This document shows, piece after piece, positions 40,861 through 47,853 of a stretch of DNA of 64,000 bases. The first letter of the stretch is position 1; each line of letters starts with the position of its first letter. The notes beneath the pieces are model-generated. The model made no database searches, was not told the DNA's origin, and saw nothing but the letters and a program-made list of their open reading frames with translations. Location: the NCBI RefSeq assembly GCF_019397265.1, contig NZ_CP068985.1, positions 5,820,001-5,884,000 of the forward strand, read 5' to 3'. The position numbers and the translations under genes are program-made. Source of the stretch: Nonomuraea coxensis DSM 45129 (lineage in GTDB: Bacteria > Actinomycetota > Actinomycetes > Streptosporangiales > Streptosporangiaceae).

Positions 40861-42525
40861 TCAGGCGCAGGTGTAGGCGGAGGGGGTCTGCGTGTCCCCG
40901 CTCGGGCGGGCCACCTGGAAGCCGAAGGAGGTGCTGGCGTTCGGCGCCAGGTTGCCGTTGTAGGCGGCGTTCTTCGCGGTCACGGTCTGGCCGCTCACCG
41001 TCAGCGTGGCGTTCCACGAGCCGGTCAGGGTGTGCCCGGCGGGCAGGGTGAAGGTGACGGTCCAGCCGGAGATGGCGGAGGTGCCGGTGTTGGTGACGGT
41101 CACGGGCTGGATCACGTAGCCGCCGCCCCACTGGGTCTGCACGGTGCCGGCCGCGGTGCAGCCGCCGCCCCCGCCAGGCCCGGACTGGGTGGTGAACGTG
41201 GCGAGCGCGGAGTTGCCCGACAGGTTGCCCGCGCCGTCCCTGGCGCGCACGTACACCTGGTACTGCGTGCTGGGGCTCAGCCCGGTCAGCGTGATCGAGG
41301 CCGTGGTGCTCTGGCCGAGCAGCGTGTCGGTGGCGCCCTGCTCGCGGTAGACGTTGTAGCCGGCCAGGCCGCTGCCGCCGGTGTCGGTGGAGGCGCTCCA
41401 GGTCAGGGCGGCGGAGTTGGAGGTGACGGTGCCGACCGCCGGCGTGCCCGGGGTGCTCGGCGCGGTGGTGTCGCCGCTCGTGCCGCCCGCCAGCGCGTCG
41501 TGCACGGCCGTGTACGCGGGCTTCTGCTGGTAGTTGGCGTCCCACGGCAGCGCGAAGCCCTCGTTGGGGAAGGTGTCAGGCACCCAGGAGTGCTTGTCGG
41601 TGAAGCCCCAGATGGTGACGCCGGCGCAGGCGGTCACCGCCAGGCAGGCGTTGACGACGTTGCGGTAGTAGGTGGCCTGGGTGGCGTCCTTGGAGCTGTC
41701 GCGCGGCGTCTGCATGCGCACGTCCAGCTCGGTCACCCGGACCTGCACGCCGAGGGCGGCGAAGCGCTGCATGTTCTGCTGCATGTCGCTCGGGAAGCCG
41801 TACTGGATGGCGAGGTGGCTCTGGAAGCCGACGCAGTCGACCGGGACGCCCTGCTGGCGCAGCGACGAGACCAGGTTGTACATCGCGGTGCTCTTGGCGT
41901 TGATGCCCTCGACGTTGTAGTCGTTGATGCACAGCCGGGCGTCGGGGTCGGCGGCTCGGGCGGCGCGGAAGGCGTCGGCGACGAAGCTCTGGCCCAGCGT
42001 GTTGTACCAGAACGACGAGCGCCAGCCGCCGTTCTCGTCGAAGACCTCGTTGACGACGTCCCAGGAGACCACGGCCGGGTTGTCGGCGTAGTGGCCGACG
42101 ACCTGGGCGATGTGGTTCTGCATCGCCGAGCGCATGGCGGTGGCGCCGAGACCCTGCACCCAGCCGGGCGTCTGCTGGTGCCAGACCAGGGTGTGGCCGT
42201 GGACCTGCTGGTTGTTCTGGGTGGCGAAGTTGACGATCTGGTCGGCGCCGCTGAAGGTGAACTGGCCCTGGCTGGGCTCGGTGGACTCCCACTTCATCGC
42301 GTTCTCGGCGGTGATCTGGTTGAACTCGCTGCCCGCGATGGTGCGGTAGGTGGTCTCACTGCCGAGCGGGCCGGTGGCGAGCGCCGTGCCGATGAACTTG
42401 CCCTTGGCGGCGGCGTGCGTGCGCAGCGGCGCGGACGCTTGGGCCGAGGTGGTGGGCAGCAGGAAGGCTGCGACGATCCCCAGCAGGGTGAGGACTCTGA
42501 CGAGCGCGGACGAAAGCACGGACAT
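40861..42525 (-). CDS. Secreted endo-1,4-beta-xylanase: GH10 + FN3 + CBM2
   Basis: A 554-residue modular xylan-degrading enzyme. Residues 1-30 are a Sec signal. The GH10 catalytic domain (about 40-345) has acid/base E160 in SWDVVNEVFDE and nucleophile E266 in VRVTELDVRM, plus HGHTLVWH. A fibronectin type III domain (about 355-440) and a glycine linker lead to a C-terminal CBM2 carbohydrate-binding module (about 450-554) with a cysteine near each end for the usual disulfide. ATG 42525 has GGAGG upstream. Palindromes in its control region suggest induction by xylan products. Confidence 0.95.
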   Translation of the reverse strand: MSVLSSALVRVLTLLGIVAAFLLPTTSAQASAPLRTHAAAKGKFIGTALATGPLGSETTYRTIAGSEFNQITAENAMKWESTEPSQGQFTFSGADQIVNFATQNNQQVHGHTLVWHQQTPGWVQGLGATAMRSAMQNHIAQVVGHYADNPAVVSWDVVNEVFDENGGWRSSFWYNTLGQSFVADAFRAARAADPDARLCINDYNVEGINAKSTAMYNLVSSLRQQGVPVDCVGFQSHLAIQYGFPSDMQQNMQRFAALGVQVRVTELDVRMQTPRDSSKDATQATYYRNVVNACLAVTACAGVTIWGFTDKHSWVPDTFPNEGFALPWDANYQQKPAYTAVHDALAGGTSGDTTAPSTPGTPAVGTVTSNSAALTWSASTDTGGSGLAGYNVYREQGATDTLLGQSTTASITLTGLSPSTQYQVYVRARDGAGNLSGNSALATFTTQSGPGGGGGCTAAGTVQTQWGGGYVIQPVTVTNTGTSAISGWTVTFTLPAGHTLTGSWNATLTVSGQTVTAKNAAYNGNLAPNASTSFGFQVARPSGDTQTPSAYTCA

Positions 42526-42552
42526 CGACCTCCGGGGGGCGGGCACTCGATC

Positions 42553-42615
42553 CGAAAGTTTCGATCCCTTGTGGATCGCATCGCAGACGGTATTGACATG
42601 GCTGTTCGGGGTCAA
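42553..42615 (-). promoter_or_regulatory. Xylanase promoter with GAAAGTTTC operator
   Basis: On the minus strand there is a -35 box TTGACC (42615-42610), a 17-base spacer and a -10 box TACCGT (42592-42587). Downstream of the start point, in the leader, lies CGAAAGTTTCG (42553-42563), a perfect palindrome. GAAAC/GTTTC palindromes of this form are known upstream of Streptomyces xylanase genes and are bound by LacI-type xylan regulators. No such regulator gene is in the window. Confidence 0.65.
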
Positions 42616-42674
42616 TGCCGTAACTCACCGGCAACTAAAGCAGCAGTTGGGAGGGTGAAAGTATCGGTGAAGTC

Positions 42675-42687
42675 GTGAAAGTTTCAC
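42675..42687. promoter_or_regulatory. Second GAAAGTTTC palindrome upstream of the xylanase
   Basis: GTGAAAGTTTCAC, extendable to CGTGAAAGTTTCACG (42674-42688), has 7-base arms around one base. An imperfect third copy, GTGAAAGTATCGG, lies at 42655-42667. Together with the leader copy at 42553-42563 they bracket the xylanase promoter, an arrangement compatible with repression by looping. Confidence 0.55.
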
Positions 42688-42710
42688 GAGCCGGTTGACC
42701 CTAGCGCAAC

Positions 42711-42728
42711 GTACTGACCGGTCGGTAC
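42711..42728. promoter_or_regulatory. TetR-type operator upstream of the acyl-CoA ligase
   Basis: GTACTGACCGGTCGGTAC is a near-perfect 18-base palindrome with one mismatched pair, 46 bases before the ligase start. CTGACCGGTCGG-type sites are typical of TetR-family repressors of fatty-acid and acyl-CoA genes in actinobacteria. No TetR gene is present nearby, so the repressor would be encoded elsewhere. Confidence 0.55.
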
Positions 42729-42774
42729 TGTGGCTAATCCAGAATAATCGTCCACAGCGGGGAGCGTTCTGCAG

Positions 42775-44445
42775 ATGACCCTCACGCACGCCCAGGTCCA
42801 GGCCCAGCTCACCGGCCCCGGCCAGCTCTTCGAGATGGAGGAGATAGGCGACACCGGGGTACGGACGTGGAAGCACGCACCCGCTCATTTCCGGGCGCTG
42901 CTGGAGATGAGCAGGTTCCACGGCGAGAAGGTCTTCCTCGTCTACGAGGACGAGCACATCACGTTCGAGGACCATTTCCGCCGCGCCGCGACGCTGGCCA
43001 ACCGCCTCGTCGACGAGTACGGCGTGCGCAAGGGCGACCGCGTGGCCGTGGCCATGCGCAACTACCCGGAATGGGTCATCTCCTTCTCCGCCGCGCTCGC
43101 CGCCGGCGCCGTCGCCGTGCCGCTCAACGCCTGGTGGACCGAGAGCGAGCTGGCCTACGGCGTGCGCGACTCCGGCGCGAAGGTGCTCATCGCCGACGGC
43201 GAGCGCGCCGAACGGCTGGCCTCCACCGGCGTGCCCATGATCGTCACCCGTGGCGCGGCCACCGGCGGCGCGCGGGCGTTCGACGAGGTCCTGGGCGAGG
43301 TCACCGCCGACGTGACGCTGCCCGGGGTCGAGCTGTCCCCCGACGACCCGGCGACGATCTTCTACACCTCCGGCACCACCGGCAACCCCAAGGGCGCGCT
43401 CGGCAGCCACCGCAACATCGGCCAGTCCCCCATGACCGTCGCCTACGGCCTCATGCGATCGGTGGCGCTGGCCGGCAAGGACCCGGCCGCCGCGGCGGGG
43501 ACCCGCAGGATCACGCTGCTGACCGTGCCGCTGTTCCACGTCACCGGCTGCTTCTCGGCCATGACGACGACGATGTTCAGCGGCGGCGGCCTGGTGCTCA
43601 TGTACAAGTGGGACGCCGGGCAGGCGCTGCGCCTCATCGAGCGGGAGCGGGTCAGCGCCATGATCGGCGTGCCGACCAACGCCTGGCAGCTCATGTCGCA
43701 CCCCGACTTCGGCAAGCACGACCTGTCGTCCCTCTCCACGCTCGGCTACGGCGGCGCCCCCGCCCCGCCCAAGCTGCTGGAGCGCATCACCACCAACCTG
43801 CCCGACCGCGCCCCCTCCAACGGCTACGGCATGACCGAGACCAGCGCGCTCGCGATCGGCAACGGCGGCGCCGACTACCACGCCAAGCCGGACAGCATCG
43901 GCCTGCCCTCCCCCGTCGTGGACGTGCGCGTCGTGGACCCGATGGGCGCCCAGCTCGCTCCCGGCGAGGTCGGCGAGCTGTGCATCCGCGGCCCGAATGT
44001 CATCCTCGGCTACTGGAACAAGCCCGAGGCCACGGCCGAGACGTTCGTCGACGGCTGGGTGCACACCGGCGACCTGGCGAGGATCGACGAGGACGGCTTC
44101 GTCTACATCGTGGACCGCGCCAAGGACATGGTCATCCGCGGCGGCGAGAACGTCTACTGCGCCGAGGTCGAGGCGGCCCTGTTCGAACACCCCGCGGTGG
44201 ACGACGTGGCCGTGATCGGGGTGCCGCACGACGAGCTGGGCGAGGAGGTCGGCGCCGTCGTCCGCCTCGCGCCGGGCGCCTCGGCCACGGCGGAGGAGCT
44301 GCGGGAGTTCCTGGCCGGGCGGCTCGCCAAGTTCAAGATCCCGGCACACGTGTGGTTCCGCGAGGGCGAGCTGCCGCGCAACCCGGGCGGCAAGGTCCTC
44401 AAGACGCACCTGCGCCGCGAGGTCCTCGGCGCCGGCCGGTCCTGA
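42775..44445 (+). CDS. AMP-dependent acyl-CoA ligase (class I adenylate-forming)
   Basis: A 556-residue enzyme that activates a carboxylic acid to an acyl-AMP and usually then to the CoA thioester. The phosphate loop FYTSGTTGNPKG is at about 196-207. NGYGMTETSALAIG, GELCIRGPNVILGYWNK, WVHTGDLARIDEDGF and the hinge region DRAKDMVIRGGENVYCAEVE follow in order. The late catalytic lysine lies in LPRNPGGKVLK. GGGGAGC precedes the ATG. Medium- or long-chain fatty acids are the likely substrates, but this is not readable from the sequence alone. Confidence 0.9.
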   Translation: MTLTHAQVQAQLTGPGQLFEMEEIGDTGVRTWKHAPAHFRALLEMSRFHGEKVFLVYEDEHITFEDHFRRAATLANRLVDEYGVRKGDRVAVAMRNYPEWVISFSAALAAGAVAVPLNAWWTESELAYGVRDSGAKVLIADGERAERLASTGVPMIVTRGAATGGARAFDEVLGEVTADVTLPGVELSPDDPATIFYTSGTTGNPKGALGSHRNIGQSPMTVAYGLMRSVALAGKDPAAAAGTRRITLLTVPLFHVTGCFSAMTTTMFSGGGLVLMYKWDAGQALRLIERERVSAMIGVPTNAWQLMSHPDFGKHDLSSLSTLGYGGAPAPPKLLERITTNLPDRAPSNGYGMTETSALAIGNGGADYHAKPDSIGLPSPVVDVRVVDPMGAQLAPGEVGELCIRGPNVILGYWNKPEATAETFVDGWVHTGDLARIDEDGFVYIVDRAKDMVIRGGENVYCAEVEAALFEHPAVDDVAVIGVPHDELGEEVGAVVRLAPGASATAEELREFLAGRLAKFKIPAHVWFREGELPRNPGGKVLKTHLRREVLGAGRS

Positions 44446-44588
44446 CCCGCCTCCCTGCCGCGGGCGCAGTCGCTCCGTGGGGGGCGACCGCGCCTTCGTG
44501 GTGATTTCCGCCCGCATCTTCCCAGCTCAACCCCCGTTCCCGCGCCTTCGCTTACCTGACGCGTAATCGCGCCCCCTACCCCGTGGCT

Positions 44589-44605
44589 GACATCGTCGAG
44601 ATGTC
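44589..44605. promoter_or_regulatory. Palindrome upstream of the membrane protein/SnoaL gene pair
   Basis: GACATC-GTCGA-GATGTC is a perfect inverted repeat 32 bases before the start at 44637. It is nested in a wider pair GTGGCTG/CAGCCAC (44583-44619). It may be an operator for the two-gene unit. The rest of the 191-base gap after the ligase gene shows no coding sequence or recognisable RNA. Confidence 0.4.
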
Positions 44606-44636
44606 GCAAGGACAGCCACCCCAAGGAGGGCCCGAT

Positions 44637-45044
44637 ATGACCGCCGTAACCGTCACCGCCGACAAGGCCAGGTTCCTGCGCCTCGCCCTGGCCGCCGACG
44701 CCGTCGTCACCGGCGGCAACGGCCTGGTCTACCTCGCCTTCGCCGGCCCCGTCGCCGACCTGCTCGGTCCCGACGCCGGCCTGCTGCGCGGGATCGGCGC
44801 CTTCCTCCTGGTCTACGGCGTGGCCGTCGGCCTGCTGGCCGCCCGCCGCGACCTCGGACAGGCCGGCCCCCGGACCGTGATCGCCATGAACGCCGTCTGG
44901 ACCCTCGGCAGCCTCGCCGCCGTGGTGACCGGCGTCCTGGACCTCACCACCGTGGGCGCGATCTGGGTCATCGCCCAGGCCGTCACCGTGGCCGGCTTCG
45001 CCGAACTGCAGGTCATGGGCCTGCGCAAGACCCGCGTCAGCTGA
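44637..45044 (+). CDS. Small four-helix membrane protein, function unknown
   Basis: A 135-residue hydrophobic protein with four predicted helices: LRLALAADAVVTGGNGLVYL, LLRGIGAFLLVYGVAVGLLA, TVIAMNAVWTLGSLAAVVTG and TTVGAIWVIAQAVTVAGFAEL. I do not recognise the family with confidence. AAGGAGG lies at good spacing before ATG 44637. It is followed after 26 bases by a SnoaL-like gene on the same strand, and the two probably form an operon under the palindrome at 44589-44605. Confidence 0.65.
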   Translation: MTAVTVTADKARFLRLALAADAVVTGGNGLVYLAFAGPVADLLGPDAGLLRGIGAFLLVYGVAVGLLAARRDLGQAGPRTVIAMNAVWTLGSLAAVVTGVLDLTTVGAIWVIAQAVTVAGFAELQVMGLRKTRVS

Positions 45045-45070
45045 AGCAACCCCTTGAGGAGATGACGATC

Positions 45071-45430
45071 ATGGACAACACCCTGGTCGAGCGCTACGTC
45101 GCCGCCTGGAACGAGACCGGCGCCGAGGCCCGCGCCAAGGCCGTGGCCGAACTGTGGACCGAGGACGCCACCTACACCGACCCGCTGGCCGACGTGGCCG
45201 GGCACGCCGGCATCGCCGCCGTGATCGAGGGCGCGCAGGGCATGTTCCCCGGCCTGGTGTTCACCCCCGGTGAGGTGTACGACGCCCACCACCACATCGC
45301 CCGGTTCACCTGGCACCTCGGCCCGGCGGGCGGGGAGCCGGTCGCGGTCGGCTTCGACGTGGTCGAGCTGGCCGAGGACGGGCGGATCCGGCGGGTGCTG
45401 GGCTTCCTGGACCGGGTGCCGGCCGCCTGA
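45071..45430 (+). CDS. SnoaL-like / NTF2-fold protein
   Basis: A 119-residue cone-shaped alpha+beta barrel protein of the NTF2-like superfamily. DNTLVERYVAAWNE, AVAELWTEDATYTDPLADVAGHAGIAAVIEGAQ and FDVVELAEDGRIRRVLGFLDRVP follow the family pattern. GAGGAG (45056-45061) directly touches an ATG at 45062 but is well placed for ATG 45071, which I use. Members are isomerases, cyclases or ligand binders, and no specific role is evident. It is paired with the preceding membrane protein gene. Confidence 0.8.
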   Translation: MDNTLVERYVAAWNETGAEARAKAVAELWTEDATYTDPLADVAGHAGIAAVIEGAQGMFPGLVFTPGEVYDAHHHIARFTWHLGPAGGEPVAVGFDVVELAEDGRIRRVLGFLDRVPAA

Positions 45431-45446
45431 CCCGCGCCGCACGTCC

Positions 45447-45483
45447 GGCGAGGGCCCCGGGAACGTTCCCGGGGGCCCTCGCC
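45447..45483 (+). terminator. Strong terminator after the SnoaL-like gene
   Basis: GGCGAGGGCCCC and GGGGCCCTCGCC arms enclose CCGGGAACGTTCCCGG, giving a very long, nearly perfect stem 17 bases after the stop. No T-tract follows. Confidence 0.65.
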
Positions 45484-45554
45484 CGGTGGGCCCCGGATCC
45501 GGGATCCGAAAACGATTTGCGGTAGTCCTTCCCCGCCCCGGACAATGTGAGATC

Positions 45555-46850
45555 GTGCCTGGCCTCGTCAAACGCTTCCTTCGTCACTTCCGCATCGACG
45601 TGAGCCCGCTGCGCGACTCCCGGGACTACCGGCTGATGTTCGCCTCCGGGGTCATCACGATGTTCGGCACGTTCATCTCCCTGGTGGCCGTGCCGTACCA
45701 GATGAAGGAGCTCACCGGCTCCTACCTCGCGGTCGGGCTGGTCAGCCTGGCCGAGTTCGTGCCGATGGTGGTGTGCGGGCTCTGGGGCGGCGCCATCGCC
45801 GACGCCCTCGACCGCCGCAGGATCATCGTGCTGAGCGAGCTGGGCCTGCTGGTCACCTCGCTCGCGCTCATGGTCAACGCCCTGCTGCCGGCGCCCCAGA
45901 TCTGGGTCCTCTACGTGATGGGCGCCGTCTCCACCGGCATCGCCTGCCTCCAGCGGCCCAGCATGGAGGCGTTCTTCCAGCAGGTCGTCAAGCACGAGCA
46001 GCAGGGGGCGGCCGCGGTGCTGTCCAGCCTGCGCTGGAACTTCGGCGCCATCGTGGCCCCGGCGCTCGGCGGCCTGCTGGTGACCTCGGCGGGGGTCGCG
46101 GCGGCGTACGGGCTGGACGCGCTGACGTTCCTCGGCTCGCTGGCGCTGCTGTGGCGGATCCGGTCGCTGCCGCCCGCCGAGGACGCCGCGCCCGCGTCGC
46201 TGCGCTCCCTCGTCGAGGGCGTCCGCTACGCGGTGGGGCGCCGCGATCTCATGGGCACCTACCTGGTGGACATGGCGGCCATGGTGTTCGCCATGTCGAC
46301 GGCGCTGTTCCCGTTCCTCGCCGACCAGTTGCGCGCGCCGCAGGCGCTCGGGCTGCTGTACTCGGCGGGCGCGATCGGCGCGCTGGTCGCCTCGCTCACC
46401 GGGGCGTGGGCGGCCCGCGTGCACCGCCACGGCCTCGGCGTGATCATCGCGGCGGCCCTGTGGGGCGCGGCCGTGGCGCTCGCCGCGCTGGCGCCGAACA
46501 TCTGGCTCGTCATCGTCTGCATGGCCCTCGCCGGCGCCGCCGACATGGTCAGCGGCATCTTCCGTACGACCATGTGGAACCAGACGATCCCGAGCGAGCT
46601 GCGCGGCCGGCTGGCCGGCATCGAACTGCTCTCCTACGCCAGCGGCCCCATGCTGGGCAACGCCCGGTCGAGCCTCATGGCCAACCTCGGCGGCGCCCGC
46701 TTCTCGCTCGGCGCGGGCGGCCTGCTCTGCGTCGGCGCGGTGCTCGCCCTGTCGGCCGCGCTGCCGTCGTTCCGCCGCTACGACGCCCGCACCGACGAGC
46801 ACGCCCTGGCCGAGAAGGCCCGCCGCCAGGTCGCCACCCAGCCCACCTGA
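45555..46850 (+). CDS. MFS transporter (enterobactin-exporter/multidrug type)
   Basis: A 431-residue major facilitator with about 10-12 helices. DSRDYRLMFASGVITMFGTFISLVAVPYQMKELTGS opens helix 1, and the loop GGAIADALDRRRIIVLSELG is the motif-A equivalent. The pattern is that of the EntS-like group of drug and siderophore exporters. GTG 45555 is chosen because it gives the family N-terminus; the longer open frame runs back through the SnoaL-like gene. CAATGT 6 bases upstream could be a leaderless -10 box. The substrate is unknown, and no biosynthetic cluster is adjacent. Confidence 0.8.
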   Translation: MPGLVKRFLRHFRIDVSPLRDSRDYRLMFASGVITMFGTFISLVAVPYQMKELTGSYLAVGLVSLAEFVPMVVCGLWGGAIADALDRRRIIVLSELGLLVTSLALMVNALLPAPQIWVLYVMGAVSTGIACLQRPSMEAFFQQVVKHEQQGAAAVLSSLRWNFGAIVAPALGGLLVTSAGVAAAYGLDALTFLGSLALLWRIRSLPPAEDAAPASLRSLVEGVRYAVGRRDLMGTYLVDMAAMVFAMSTALFPFLADQLRAPQALGLLYSAGAIGALVASLTGAWAARVHRHGLGVIIAAALWGAAVALAALAPNIWLVIVCMALAGAADMVSGIFRTTMWNQTIPSELRGRLAGIELLSYASGPMLGNARSSLMANLGGARFSLGAGGLLCVGAVLALSAALPSFRRYDARTDEHALAEKARRQVATQPT

Positions 46851-46880
46851 CCCGCGCCCGCCCCGGCCTCGGGGAGACCT

Positions 46881-47126
46881 TCAGCCCGTCTCGCGCCACC
46901 CGTCGTGACGCTCGGCCAGCTCGTCCAGCCCGGCCAGCGCCGCCTCGTCCAGCCCTTCCCCCAGCCCTTCCGCCACCACGAGCCACTGGGCGTCCTCGGC
47001 GTCGTCCTCCCCCGCCAGCGTCTCACGCACCACCCGAGGCACCCCGAGCCCGGGAAACCACTCCCCCAGCGTCTCGGCCACCTCCTCGGCGTCCTCCCGC
47101 TCACCGAACACCAGCAGCACCGTCAT
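46881..47126 (-). CDS. Small acidic protein, function unknown
   Basis: An 81-residue, strongly acidic protein, MTVLLVFGEREDAEEVAETLG at the start, with an alternating strand-helix pattern (QWLVVAEGLGEGLDEAALAGLDELAERH). I do not recognise it. ATG 47126 is preceded by GGGAGAATGGG. Codon bias agrees with real coding, and the gene fills the gap between the MFS gene and Uma2, convergent with the former. An ATG-initiated small single-domain protein seems more likely than chance. Confidence 0.55.
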   Translation of the reverse strand: MTVLLVFGEREDAEEVAETLGEWFPGLGVPRVVRETLAGEDDAEDAQWLVVAEGLGEGLDEAALAGLDELAERHDGWRETG

Positions 47127-47203
47127 GCGCCCATTCTCCCAGCCGGGGCACCGTATCCGACCGTTCACGCGGCGTGAGGGGAATAGGTTGGTAGCGTTGA
47201 GTC

Positions 47204-47809
47204 ATGACTCCCGAAGCGGTGACCGTTGAGATGAGTTCTCCTTCACTGCCCGACTGGGTGTTTCCGCCTGCGCGCGGCTTCACAGCAGAAGATCTTGATC
47301 ACATTCCGGATTTGCCCGCGCACACAGAGTTGATTGATGGAAGCTTGGTTTTCGTGAGTCCCCAAGCCTCCTTCCACATGTGCGTGGTGTCGCTGCTGGA
47401 GGGCGAGTTGCGTCGCGCCGCCCCGGAGGAGCTCCGCGTCCGGCGGGAGATGAGCGTGATCCTCGACCCTGCCCAGCGGCCCGAGCCGGACCTCTGCGTC
47501 GTCCGGGCCGACGCCGTCACGGGTGGGAGGCAGACCTTCTTCCGGGGACAGGACGTGGTTCTGGCGGTCGAGGTGGTCTCGCCGGAGTCGCGCGTACGGG
47601 ATCGCAAGCGCAAGCCGGTGCTCTACGCGGAGGCCGGCATCCCGCACTTCTGGCGGATCGAGGAGCAGGCCGGCAAGCCGGTCGCCTACGTGTACGAGCT
47701 CGACCCCGCGACCGGCCTCTACACCCTCACCGGCCTGCATCACGACCGGCTGAAGCTCACCGTCCCCTTCGATCTCGACATCGACCTCGGCGAGGTCGAG
47801 CGCATGTGA
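47204..47809 (+). CDS. Uma2 family (DUF820) PD-(D/E)XK nuclease-fold protein
   Basis: A 201-residue protein of the Uma2 family. Active-site positions are visible: the aspartate in PEPDLCVVRADAV, the glutamate in LAVEVVSPESRVRDR and the lysine in RKRKPVLYAEAGIPHFWRIE. The fold is that of a restriction-type nuclease, but the cellular role of the family is not settled. Such genes are often multicopy in actinobacteria and may be mobile. ATG 47204 follows TAGCGT (47192-47197) by 6 bases, so it is probably leaderless. Confidence 0.88.
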   Translation: MTPEAVTVEMSSPSLPDWVFPPARGFTAEDLDHIPDLPAHTELIDGSLVFVSPQASFHMCVVSLLEGELRRAAPEELRVRREMSVILDPAQRPEPDLCVVRADAVTGGRQTFFRGQDVVLAVEVVSPESRVRDRKRKPVLYAEAGIPHFWRIEEQAGKPVAYVYELDPATGLYTLTGLHHDRLKLTVPFDLDIDLGEVERM

Positions 47810-47846
47810 AGGGCCGGCCCGGGTCCTCGCCGGGCCGGCCCTTCAC
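47806..47846. terminator. Bidirectional terminator between Uma2 and pheT
   Basis: A perfect 17-base stem, GTGAAGGGCCGGCCCGG with its complement, encloses a 7-base loop. It begins at the Uma2 stop codon and ends 8 bases from the pheT stop, so it probably terminates both convergent genes. Confidence 0.8.
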
Positions 47847-47853
47847 GAGCGGG

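Noticed and set aside
12675..47846. Mobile island with integrase or insertion sequences
   Set aside because: No transposase, integrase, attachment repeats or tRNA gene was found, and composition is even throughout.
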